IMG/VR virus record: IMGVR_UViG_3300021178_000004
Location: 1-50,975 of that record
Origin: a virus
Length of the DNA stretch: 50,975 bases
Strand: one strand, 5' to 3'
Part shown: piece by piece, positions 28,601-36,815 of the stretch
Numbering within the stretch: position 1 is the first letter of the stretch
How the letters are laid out: every line of letters starts with the position of its first letter
Made by a program: the position numbers and the translations under genes
Notes under the pieces: generated by a model
The model's database searches: none
What the model was told of the DNA's origin: nothing
Seen by the model: only the letters and a program-made list of their open reading frames with translations

Positions 28601-31210
28601 TAGGGCTTTCTGCTCGGGCGATAGCTTAGTCGTATCGAGCTTTGGCGAGTCAGAGACCTTCACGCCATGGAGCCGGCCCTCATTAAAAAAGGTTCCAATG
28701 GCAATATCAGGCCGGCCTTGGAAATCGTTAGAGACCTCCTGATACATAGCGGAGGAATCCCGCTTCCACTGCTCCGTCTGCCGCTGCCGCTCCTCCCGCT
28801 CCGCTACCTTAAACTGCCGCTCCATGTCTTCAGCGTTGCGCTGTTCGATCAGCTTAAAGTACTTCTCTTGCCATCGTTTGTTCATGCCGATAGCCATTTT
28901 GCCGAAGAAGGGCTTGTCGCCTTCGGCAAAGTCAGGCTTAGGTTCAGCACGGAGCAAGTCCCCCTTACTAACCCCTTGCTCCTTTGCCATCTTCTCCAGA
29001 TTACTATTCACATCCTCGAGAATCTCGGAGAGCTTGAAGACTTGATCTAAGACGCTATCCTTTGGGACGCGGCCGAGCACTTTGTTGTAAAGGTCTTTGA
29101 CGATGACCCGAGTAGCATCCCAAGTGCTGACGACTTTATCCTTTAACTTTAGTGCATCAGCAATCTGCTGAACCACCTTAACTGTCTCAGGCGAAGCCGG
29201 AGCTTGTGCTAACCACTTCTGTAGCGCCGGGCGGGACTTAGTATCGGCTAGGAACTCATGGGAGTTCTTGAAAGCGTAATCAAAAGACTTACGGGCCTTA
29301 GCATCCTTACTACCGATATGTAAATCGGCGTCCTTCATAACCATCTTAACTGCGGCATCGAGCACAGGGTATTTATACAACGCAGCACTTGATAACGCGT
29401 GCTCAGCTTCGTGCATAATCACTCGCGAGGTATACCAAGGCGGATAGTTTCCGTTGACCATATCTTCGTCGAGAACGATATGGTTATGAAGGGCGCTATG
29501 ATAGCCGGGAGGCTGGCGTGGAAGGCCCTCTTCATTGCTTAATAGCTTTGTGATATCAGCCTCGGTTACGATATGAATAGGCGTATCTCCGACGAGTTCT
29601 TTGAAACGAGAGCCAAAGAACTGTTGAATAGCCTTAGTTCCTTCGTCCATCTTATCGAAGCTGACTTTATCTAATAGATCACCTAGCTTCATACCAGCTA
29701 TACGAGGAACGGTAACTGTCTTATCGCCTACTGTGTGTATTACCTCCCCACCACGCTCAGCGGTTTCGGGGAGGAGGGAAGGCCACTTGCCGCTAGGCTC
29801 GGCCTCTTGCCATCCCAACGGATTCGAGAATAGCGTATCCTGTACCCCGGCTACCCTCCTAACCCCCTCCACCTCATCCCTCGGCGGACTCCCACCTTCC
29901 GGCTCAAACTTCTCCTCCCTCTCCTTCGCCTCTGCTTCGCGCTTGGCGTCAAAGGCTTCGATCTCGTTGTTGGTTAGGCCTTGTGGGCGAACGCGGATGT
30001 CATCTCTTAGCGCCTTGGCAGTCTCAGGCTCAACCCTCGCTAGCCAATCCGCAAGCGGAACCTCCACGCTCCCGCCTGTAGCTTCAGCCGTCTCTAGCTG
30101 CTGGCGAAGCTCGGGAATCCAACCAAGCTTGCCATCATCAGGTTCAGGGAAGTCTTCGCCGTAGAGCTTGCGGACCGCTTCGGCATCGATCTCAATCTTG
30201 CCATCGCCGACGATCTGTTTGACCAGATTGCCGAATAGCTCAGGCGACCTCTCGCGGGTCTTAGATTTATTCGCCGTCTGCAAGGCCTGATCCAGTGACT
30301 TCAGGTCAGTCTTTGATTGTTCCTTAATAGCATCGTTCCAATAATCATGAACGCCGCGAGGGATCGGTTGACCATTCTCAATCCAAGGTCTAGCAGCCTC
30401 GACAGCCGTAGCTATCTTTTCTAATTCGGGGAGGAATTCTTCTGGCACTACCCTCTTTGGAAACCAATATTCTGTGTGCGGATATATATGTGACCTGCCA
30501 CCAAACGGAGCTTCTGTTGCGTGAGGAGCCATTCCATGTGAAGCGAAATCGGTCATCTTCCATTCAATAAAGCCGCCAAGGGTATTAGCATAGCGATTAG
30601 CATCGTCCTCAGGCACACCCTCCTGAACCATCGCGTCCTTGAATGCTGCTGGAACCATATGACCAAAGCCGGATAGACCTTTCAAAGCTGTCTCTAGCCC
30701 CCACCCACCATAAGAAGCCAACGCTGATAGCATAGGATACTGTTGGGCATCCTCTGGCTTAATCCATTCAGCTATCTGCCATGGCCAGCGGAATCTACCA
30801 GAGCCCTCAAAGAATGCGTCAAACTTCTCACGCTCTTGTTGAATCCTTTCAGGGGTATCGGGAGCAAGTTGCGCTGCAAACCGAGATGATATACCTTTAA
30901 CGGAATCGGTAACAGCATCAAGGTTATGGAAATCGTCATGGCTGACCTTGGCGGCCATGGGCTCCGAATTGATATAGTCCTGAAGGATAGGATTCTGACT
31001 AATCAGCTGACTATTCAGTTGAGCTTTATGCTGTCGCTCGAAGCCTTCTAGATCACCGTGGATAACCGAAGCCGGAACGCCGGTCTCTAGCGCTAGCTGT
31101 TGGGCCCTCGCAGCATCATCAGGGTTGTCATCTAAAGCGGCGGTAGCCGACGCCTTAGCTTGACGCTGATCATTCAACCAAGCATCGGAGATATCAGTGA
31201 TCTCGCTCAC
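25601..31210 (-). CDS. Giant internal virion/ejection protein with metallopeptidase motif
   Basis: A 1,869-aa protein at the position of T7 gp16 (ejection protein). Residue about 600 onward reads VIMHEAEHALSS, an HExxH zinc-peptidase signature, with NSHEFLADTKS about 50 residues later as a possible third ligand. That arrangement resembles the metallopeptidase modules of phage polyvalent proteins. Long charged helical stretches follow (about 790-1250), and the C-terminal 500 residues have hydrophobic helices (LVMGLVSYVIFPAVVEELVT) able to cross membranes. No lytic transglycosylase motif is evident, unlike T7 gp16. It is presumably packaged and injected with the DNA. Coupled by ATGA to the endolysin. 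Confidence 0.85.
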   Translation of the reverse strand: MSEITDISDAWLNDQRQAKASATAALDDNPDDAARAQQLALETGVPASVIHGDLEGFERQHKAQLNSQLISQNPILQDYINSEPMAAKVSHDDFHNLDAVTDSVKGISSRFAAQLAPDTPERIQQEREKFDAFFEGSGRFRWPWQIAEWIKPEDAQQYPMLSALASYGGWGLETALKGLSGFGHMVPAAFKDAMVQEGVPEDDANRYANTLGGFIEWKMTDFASHGMAPHATEAPFGGRSHIYPHTEYWFPKRVVPEEFLPELEKIATAVEAARPWIENGQPIPRGVHDYWNDAIKEQSKTDLKSLDQALQTANKSKTRERSPELFGNLVKQIVGDGKIEIDAEAVRKLYGEDFPEPDDGKLGWIPELRQQLETAEATGGSVEVPLADWLARVEPETAKALRDDIRVRPQGLTNNEIEAFDAKREAEAKEREEKFEPEGGSPPRDEVEGVRRVAGVQDTLFSNPLGWQEAEPSGKWPSLLPETAERGGEVIHTVGDKTVTVPRIAGMKLGDLLDKVSFDKMDEGTKAIQQFFGSRFKELVGDTPIHIVTEADITKLLSNEEGLPRQPPGYHSALHNHIVLDEDMVNGNYPPWYTSRVIMHEAEHALSSAALYKYPVLDAAVKMVMKDADLHIGSKDAKARKSFDYAFKNSHEFLADTKSRPALQKWLAQAPASPETVKVVQQIADALKLKDKVVSTWDATRVIVKDLYNKVLGRVPKDSVLDQVFKLSEILEDVNSNLEKMAKEQGVSKGDLLRAEPKPDFAEGDKPFFGKMAIGMNKRWQEKYFKLIEQRNAEDMERQFKVAEREERQRQTEQWKRDSSAMYQEVSNDFQGRPDIAIGTFFNEGRLHGVKVSDSPKLDTTKLSPEQKALLPKVTYGRGGIDPDDLAGAFGLRSGDEVVQVLAQIQAAKGDMPFRQYVDTILRKEVSRRMLGRFGDLEENIMNEAIEHVIGSTQMDILHEELVGLGMRLNRELPFTKEDTKSFAKSKFDTTPVGQITVEKMLRDAGKAGTDAELALLDNKPDEAFQAKQKQYLSMRMAEEAKKFEKEQRRFEKLAKQFSAREVKSVLPEYTNYIHQILTQIGRPVRRSIQDLQAALARDGYGGLEQFVQAKENALREMPVAEFLYNSNYKKQTADMTVGEYRAVMNSIKTLVHNGRDEMSIEVEGAKRDLEDVLSEMKGKLDDLGKDKAPRIDRELNPAIRTIRTYWASSLTTESLLNRWDKDDPRGIFNRYIVYPLAEAANHEAKLIREYQVTLREAAGDISDIDKKITNDLFVDPLTGDHFDMRKRNALGILQNVGNRSNLEKLAKGFGLEPWQVINWLFQKTRENILTDGDWNRALRIGKVFAKLSDMADTMAENVSGVTYEKIPLESIQTPFGMSEGWYNPIKYDPNRPGRSKRLIGPNALEEEGYFRATTPQGYTKGRTGYIAPVELNLDVVPMRIKQMIHDIAFRPAVLQTSKVFYDSEFQRSVIKNYGEVYAKQLVPFLKDVANYSNNMGGSDAAGVANRAIEFFRQNLIATLVGFNPHTVMKHGMTAAVNSLTEVGPVNFMRELSGLMMNSEVAGKNNWQFAMEHSEELQRRMRNWSELIQGQPEMSLMSASPRQMLISAGSTPIAVGDLLSAVPTWLARYRTAIEEGIDHGQAVAEGNRAVRRAHGSSAITNRAQIMRSNALGATFSSLYGFFSHMLNKQFELAWKAADSFQGLKAGDLSAAKQHTPALVMGLVSYVIFPAVVEELVTPYTNSERDSWGMKAAKTMAKGISSSFIGARDFVDGFINTREGGAGLIPTAFKSIYDISRDLGKGKKVMNKEEAGRAIKHTFTAVGTLSGLTNAQEGRTAEFLYRYHQGLEHPRGFMDWSRGLTRGTLKEYRR

Positions 31211-32946
31211 TTCTCACCGCCAGCGCTGGGTGCAGCTGTATCATAGAGGCGTTTGTACTTCTCGCGAATATAGGCGCGGATAATCTGCTCATCAGTCGGC
31301 TGGGCGGTTGGGTCCTTAGATTTAATATCATCCTTTATCATATCAATAGTTTCCTGCGGTGGCGACAGTTCAAAAGTTCTAATCTGATTGGTGCCCCAGA
31401 ACCTCCCCGGCTGGGCCTGCTCTTGCAGTAATCTGCGCCCAATCGCCTGAACCTCCTCAGGCTTCGGGGCCTTCTTATTCTCGGTCTGGTAATCCTGAAG
31501 CTGGTCGAACAAAGCGCCAGTATATTTGTAGAAGGTTGTTGGATCGGCTGACTTGGATATCCCAGCAGCTTGGAGATCAGGGCCGAGTATCTGCAAGGCT
31601 CTAGTCAGCCTCGGGTCCTGCACCGCCGACTTCTTGACTTGACCTTGCAAGCCGATTAGATACTTCTTATCAGCAATATTCAACCCCTCATTACCGAGAA
31701 CATCAGCATCTAAAAACGCCGCAGGGTCGGTCTGAGCCATTCCAACATACTTCTGGCGCTCGACCAAACTCTCCGCCGGAGGAATGCGATCGCCGGTGCG
31801 TTGAATCTGGGACATCACGTTTAGGTAGTGCCGCTGAGTGCTTGGCTTTAGTGAGGACCAAGCAGCGTCAGCGTCAGGTATAGCCCGAAGCTCATCGACT
31901 GTTACAGGAACCTTGCCATAGTTCCCAACTAGGGCCCCTTCGATCGTTTGCTTATTCTGGAACTCTGTATCCCGTTGAACCTGCTTCCAACGATTGTATC
32001 CGGCCTCGACCTGAGCCTCAGCATACGCTGGGAGCAGCTGATCGTTCGGCACTTGCTTAGCTGCAAGCTCCCTAACATCCTTGATCCTATCCGTCAGCGG
32101 TCGATGATCTTCCATATCAGGATCGTTTAGATCAGCATTCACTTGAAGAGCAAGCATCCTAGCGCCGGTGGTTCGCTGAGCCTGTTGAACGGAGTTCTCT
32201 ACACGAGTGATATCTTCACCATGGAGGCGGTCGCGATATTGCTCCAATAACTCCCCAGCCTTCCAAGGCTCCTGCTTAGCCCGGCCGGTGATCAAGTGAG
32301 ATAGCTGATGTGAGGTATACTTGTCCTCTAGCTCCTTCGTAGCGATAGGATCGAGACCTTGTGCGGCTGCGACGGTATGAGCGGAGGTACGAGCCTTGTC
32401 TAGATAAACATCTAGGCCCTGTTCATTCGGATTGTTATAAAGATCATCTGCATCTTGCGCCACCTGCGCTTGAGCGGACTTAACCGACGCCTGCTTCATC
32501 TGCTGCGCCGAGTGCCCAGCGCCGTTGAAGATAGAGCGGGCTAGAACTGAGAGAGCTTGAGAGTCATATCGGCGGCGGGCATCATCGTTAGGCAAGGCTG
32601 CCCGGCCCTTCTGGTACACATCCCTTAGATCACTAGTATACTGCTCTAACGCCTTTGGCCCCGCATTCACCCCCTCTAACGCCGAGAACTTAGCATGCAA
32701 ATTTCCCATATCAATCGACGCTTGAACATCAGCATTCCTCGCCGCTGTCTCGTTCTGCATCTCCTGAAGAGCAATAGCTCGATTGAATATCTTATCGCTA
32801 TCAGCTTCTAACCCCTTGCCAAATCCCTCAATAGCCTGACCAACATTAGCTCCAAAGGCCTCGCTAGGCGTATTCAGCCGAAGGGTCGGGGTGCCTTGGG
32901 TTGAAGGCTGGGCGGTGGGATAAGGTACGTACGGTACTTGGGGCAT
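31207..32946 (-). CDS. Internal virion protein, T7 gp15-like
   Basis: A 579-aa, almost entirely helical, charged protein with a Pro-rich start (MPQVPYVPYPTAQPSTQGTP). Sits between gp14-like and gp16-like genes, matching the T7 ejectosome order, and is coupled by overlap to both. It would form part of the internal core and the trans-envelope channel. The assignment is by position, length and helical character; sequence identity to T7 is not visible by eye. Confidence 0.75.
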   Translation of the reverse strand: MPQVPYVPYPTAQPSTQGTPTLRLNTPSEAFGANVGQAIEGFGKGLEADSDKIFNRAIALQEMQNETAARNADVQASIDMGNLHAKFSALEGVNAGPKALEQYTSDLRDVYQKGRAALPNDDARRRYDSQALSVLARSIFNGAGHSAQQMKQASVKSAQAQVAQDADDLYNNPNEQGLDVYLDKARTSAHTVAAAQGLDPIATKELEDKYTSHQLSHLITGRAKQEPWKAGELLEQYRDRLHGEDITRVENSVQQAQRTTGARMLALQVNADLNDPDMEDHRPLTDRIKDVRELAAKQVPNDQLLPAYAEAQVEAGYNRWKQVQRDTEFQNKQTIEGALVGNYGKVPVTVDELRAIPDADAAWSSLKPSTQRHYLNVMSQIQRTGDRIPPAESLVERQKYVGMAQTDPAAFLDADVLGNEGLNIADKKYLIGLQGQVKKSAVQDPRLTRALQILGPDLQAAGISKSADPTTFYKYTGALFDQLQDYQTENKKAPKPEEVQAIGRRLLQEQAQPGRFWGTNQIRTFELSPPQETIDMIKDDIKSKDPTAQPTDEQIIRAYIREKYKRLYDTAAPSAGGEK

Positions 32947-33542
32947 CAGGGCGTCATCCCGCCAGCTACACCTGGATCAAAGCTAAAGCTACCAGAGCCA
33001 CTCCCTCCAAACACACCAGTCTGCTGACCTTTCAACCACTTATCCGCTACGCTAGTGCCGCCACTGAGGATAGAGGATAAGGCCCCAATACCCCCACTAG
33101 TCTTGGCTGAGGTAGCTGCCATTCCATAAAGCCCAGCCTGAGCCACGTCCTGCGTTGCCTCGACCTCGTAGCCGTAGGCCTTCCTTGCAGCGTTGGCTCG
33201 GATTATATTCTCGTCCTGTTGGCCGATCTCGATCTCGCTAGTTCGGACATCGCTCGCAGAGCCTCTGTTAACATCCAATCCACTCGATGCCTGCGCGGCT
33301 ACAGTTGCCCCAACCTGCGCCCGAGTCTTCATTCCGGATTCCTGGGCCTCGACTTCGCCAACGTTGCGCTCGTAATCAGCGTTCTGGAGATTGATCTGTT
33401 GATTTATCTTTGCTACGCCAGCTTGGTAGTCATACATATTGGCCTGAGCTTGACCCTTGTAGGCCGAGCCAAAGGCCGAGAGCAAGCTCCCAGCAACCGT
33501 GCCGCCCATTGAGGCCATGGCTAAGGTACTAGGGTCAGCCAT
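32946..33542 (-). CDS. Internal virion protein, T7 gp14-like
   Basis: A 198-aa protein with a glycine/alanine-rich hydrophobic start (MASMGGTVAGSLLSAFGSAY), then a helical Gln-rich part (INQQINLQNADYERNVGEVE) and GSASDVRTSEIEIGQQD, typical of gp14-type ejection proteins. It would insert in the outer membrane at infection. Overlaps the gp15-like start by one base. Confidence 0.78.
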   Translation of the reverse strand: MADPSTLAMASMGGTVAGSLLSAFGSAYKGQAQANMYDYQAGVAKINQQINLQNADYERNVGEVEAQESGMKTRAQVGATVAAQASSGLDVNRGSASDVRTSEIEIGQQDENIIRANAARKAYGYEVEATQDVAQAGLYGMAATSAKTSGGIGALSSILSGGTSVADKWLKGQQTGVFGGSGSGSFSFDPGVAGGMTP

Positions 33543-33948
33543 TCTTCCGCCTTATCACAAACGGCACCAGCTTCCCTTGCGGCTTCTCGAACTCCGCTCC
33601 AAGCCACTTCATCCAGCGGATAGCTCGGTCATCTCCGGCCTTACAATGGCCAGTTAGGGCCTCGAACTCTTCGAGCATCCGCTGGATCATATGCTGAGAA
33701 TATCGAACAAGAATAAAGGTATGTTCGTCTGCGACCTCGGTTGTGTAAAGCCAGATATAGGCTTGGCTTGACATTATTGTCGGTGGGACAAGGCCCCAGA
33801 TACAAGCGACTTCGCCATCGATCTTCCCGCAGTAGGCCGTACCTGTAGCTCGTAGGCACGTATCCATAATGCTCTGCTCGTGCTCTAACATTGCACGCAT
33901 TGCTTCTCTGATATCAGAACTCGTTGGGTTAGATATCGTTACCGTCAT
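33535..33948 (-). CDS. T7 gp13-like protein (GNAT-like fold, DUF2833-type)
   Basis: A 137-aa protein. DIREAMRAMLEHEQSIMDTC, GTAYCGKIDGEVACIWGLVP, and the C-terminal WMKWLGAEFEKPQ are the features of the DUF2833 / T7 gp13 group, which has an acetyltransferase-like fold and is needed for virion assembly, often without known enzyme activity. It sits between nozzle and gp14-like genes, as in T7-like tail modules. Confidence 0.75.
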   Translation of the reverse strand: MTVTISNPTSSDIREAMRAMLEHEQSIMDTCLRATGTAYCGKIDGEVACIWGLVPPTIMSSQAYIWLYTTEVADEHTFILVRYSQHMIQRMLEEFEALTGHCKAGDDRAIRWMKWLGAEFEKPQGKLVPFVIRRKNG

Positions 33949-36806
33949 CCACCCACCGCCAGCATTGGGATTGTTCCAAGCACCGTTGCGTAAAACGGCT
34001 GATCCTGTTCAATACAATACTGCCCACCAGTAGACCACGAGGAGTCGAGGTAGGTCTTGGCGTCGCCGGTCCAGAGGTCGTTGACCACCTGCTGCGAAGA
34101 AGGAAGTCCTGTTGCCATACTATTTACGTTGCCACGAATTAAATCCTTCATCGGAACCAGCGTAGTGAAGTTCTTTCCAATACTCAACCCAAGAGTACTA
34201 CGAACTCGAAGGATATCGGCGGGGATATTCTTAAGCTTACCCTGGATTGTCGGATCGCCGACTTCGATATTGAGGGTCTGGAGTTGAGGAACAAAGGCAA
34301 GGCCAGCTGTGGCGACGGGAGTTGCGGGAAGAACAAAGGCACCATTAGCATCAGTTAATGCGGTGAACGGAACTCCATTAGATAGACCGACGATATTGGT
34401 ATTGGGAAGGTGCGGTAGCGCGAAGTTAGTTTTAGGCGCTCCAGAATACTGCAAACCAGAGTCCACCGCCCAGCAGGATTTGTATCCATCCTGAGGGAAC
34501 CGATCAGCCATTCGCTCGATATATTGAATAGTCTGGCCGTTGACAGTTCGCTGAACCACAACATAGACTGCATCGATAGTTCCAACAACGGACGAGCCCG
34601 GTCCAGGCTCAGCTGGTTCTGTTATAGAAACCACTGACTGGAATGTTCCCTGTGTATCGTGATGAGCCCAACCGATCATCTCTTGTTCTTTGACGTAAGT
34701 CAACGAGAGTAGGGCTCCATCATTACGAACAGCCCAAACGACTGAGAAGGGAACTTCAGCGTAGGCCCACTCAGTGATTTGGTACCCAAACAGGAGGTGG
34801 CTGGAGAGCACGGAGATATCCGTTCCGGTATATATCTGCGTGTAGAAGTTGAAAGTAAGATCACGGACGATTGATCCCTTAGCTTGAACGTACAGAAAGT
34901 CGAAGTTGATTTGAAGTGGCGGGACATCGGAGGCACCGTTATAGGCGTGGCCTTTAGCGGCGATATCGATAGGAGTTACCGGAGCTCCGCTAGCTCCACC
35001 GTTGATTAGCCAAGCCTGCTGCGAGGTGAACATAATCAGCCCGGTCGGAGCTTGGAGCATCGACCTAATAGCGTTGAGCTTGCCAGAGACTATCGAGCCG
35101 GTAATAGCATCGTCAGGAAGGATAGGATTGGTAACGTTGAAGTTATAAGGCGATCCTGGCTGGGACATGTAGAAGGTCTGCAAGGCCTGAGGCTGCGCTG
35201 CGAGGACGAGGCGTTCGTCAAGGAAGCCAGGAACGGAAGGATTGCCACCAGAGGCAGGACTAAGAGTTGCGGTTGCGGTGGCTGCGCCGGCACTAAAGGT
35301 AACGGCAGGAGTCGCAGTATAACCGAAACCACCTGAGACCAAGACCAAGGCTCCAATATGCCATGTTACACTGGCATTGCCGGAGACGTATGAAGCTCCT
35401 CCAACAATGCCAGTAGGCGTTAGCGGGCTTAATGTAGCATTCCCGACTCCGACCACGCTACCACCAGAGACAATAGTTATACCAGTAACATTCCAATTAT
35501 TACCGCCGGCAGGGGTAGCCGAAGATATCTGACCGACTACACCACCAAAGTTAAAGTTGATTGTTTGGCCTACAGGTGATGGACCACCCCCGCCGCCGCC
35601 GGGAGAATTAACTACGATAGTACTGCCAGTAAAGGCACCAACTGATAAAACAACATAAGCCGTTGCTTGTAGCCCACTGCTTGGGGCTGCAATAGTAACT
35701 CCGGGAACGATCGTGTAGTTAGCGTCACCCGTTAAGGTTAGAAGCAGCACCGATGCCCCAGCGAATGGATTCTGCACTACTGGTGGGCATTGAGAGAAAT
35801 CTGGCGCGATATTACTATCGACGAACGAGGTTCCAGTTGAGTTACCAATGAAGCCAAATTGCTGCCCGGCTGGAACAGCGCCAGCAAGGGAGACCTCGGT
35901 CTTGTAGACGTTATAGCTAACAGCGCCAGGGATAACTGCCCAAGAGATAGTATTGGTTCCAGCATTTGTACGGAGGTCGGCTTTATTAACTAAGACTCCA
36001 GTTACCGCCGGGCCGCTCTCCTGGCCGTTGATATCGACAGCTGTGACAGTGTAGGCGTAGTTAACCGCCCCGGCGCCCATAGTGGAGACGACAGATGAGA
36101 TCGTTGGCGTTGCAATAGTTGGGCCGAAGTTAATGGCGTTGATGGTCCAGTTGGCTGCTGAGACTAGCGTCAAGACCTGTGGGGCATAATTAGGATGGCA
36201 TAGAATCAAGCTATTAACGCTCTGAGCGAACTTAACTAGAGCCAAGTCAGCCGAGGCATACGGGGAGGGCAGAGTATAGACCCGCTGAGCAATGCCATTT
36301 CCAGTGTATACACCGAAGGCAGTTGTGTTAACTACGTTTCCAAATAGATCACTAAGCTGCCCAGCACCAGAGACGACGTAGTAGTTTCCATTTACCTGCG
36401 TCATTCCGGTAGCGCCAGAGATGAATATCCAATCACCGACGGCATAAGGGGCACCGGGGATTGTAAAGCCGCCTGGATTGGCGTTGGTGATAGCTGTAAT
36501 AGCGAAGCCTGACTCGAGAACTGGCGCGCCGTTATTAAAGAATCGAATATAGAAGTTACCGAACTCTAAGGCGTAGTTGACTGTGAAGCTGGCTTGAAAT
36601 GGTATCAGCCGGACCTTGGTGCTGGACTTAAATGCTTGAAGAATATACTTCGTACCTGCTCTAGTGCTCGCTCCACCTCGATAATCAACAAAGAAGTTAC
36701 GGAGCAGCGCAGCGGCAGCGTGGTACTTAGCTAAATCTACTCGTGCGTATAGCTCTGGTGCCCACTCACCCGAGGAGAAAGCCTTCTGCATAACCAAAGC
36801 GGCCAC
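33945..36806 (-). CDS. Tail nozzle protein (T7 gp12 / tail tubular protein B-like)
   Basis: A 953-aa protein. The N-terminus FSSGEWAPELYARVDLAKYH followed by ALLRNFFVDYRGGASTRAGT is the family signature, and PGFLDERLVLAAQPQALQTF marks the second conserved region. It starts at GTG 36806, with GAGG upstream, or at ATG 36791. Residues about 240-340 look fibronectin/Ig-like (NYAYTVTAVDINGQESGPAV), and about 350-525 are a Gly-rich beta-repeat insertion with a run of six glycines, not expected in T7 gp12 (794 aa). The nozzle closes the tail tip and holds fibres. Confidence 0.9.
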   Translation of the reverse strand: MAALVMQKAFSSGEWAPELYARVDLAKYHAAAALLRNFFVDYRGGASTRAGTKYILQAFKSSTKVRLIPFQASFTVNYALEFGNFYIRFFNNGAPVLESGFAITAITNANPGGFTIPGAPYAVGDWIFISGATGMTQVNGNYYVVSGAGQLSDLFGNVVNTTAFGVYTGNGIAQRVYTLPSPYASADLALVKFAQSVNSLILCHPNYAPQVLTLVSAANWTINAINFGPTIATPTISSVVSTMGAGAVNYAYTVTAVDINGQESGPAVTGVLVNKADLRTNAGTNTISWAVIPGAVSYNVYKTEVSLAGAVPAGQQFGFIGNSTGTSFVDSNIAPDFSQCPPVVQNPFAGASVLLLTLTGDANYTIVPGVTIAAPSSGLQATAYVVLSVGAFTGSTIVVNSPGGGGGGPSPVGQTINFNFGGVVGQISSATPAGGNNWNVTGITIVSGGSVVGVGNATLSPLTPTGIVGGASYVSGNASVTWHIGALVLVSGGFGYTATPAVTFSAGAATATATLSPASGGNPSVPGFLDERLVLAAQPQALQTFYMSQPGSPYNFNVTNPILPDDAITGSIVSGKLNAIRSMLQAPTGLIMFTSQQAWLINGGASGAPVTPIDIAAKGHAYNGASDVPPLQINFDFLYVQAKGSIVRDLTFNFYTQIYTGTDISVLSSHLLFGYQITEWAYAEVPFSVVWAVRNDGALLSLTYVKEQEMIGWAHHDTQGTFQSVVSITEPAEPGPGSSVVGTIDAVYVVVQRTVNGQTIQYIERMADRFPQDGYKSCWAVDSGLQYSGAPKTNFALPHLPNTNIVGLSNGVPFTALTDANGAFVLPATPVATAGLAFVPQLQTLNIEVGDPTIQGKLKNIPADILRVRSTLGLSIGKNFTTLVPMKDLIRGNVNSMATGLPSSQQVVNDLWTGDAKTYLDSSWSTGGQYCIEQDQPFYATVLGTIPMLAVGG

Positions 36807-36815
36807 AAGCTATCC

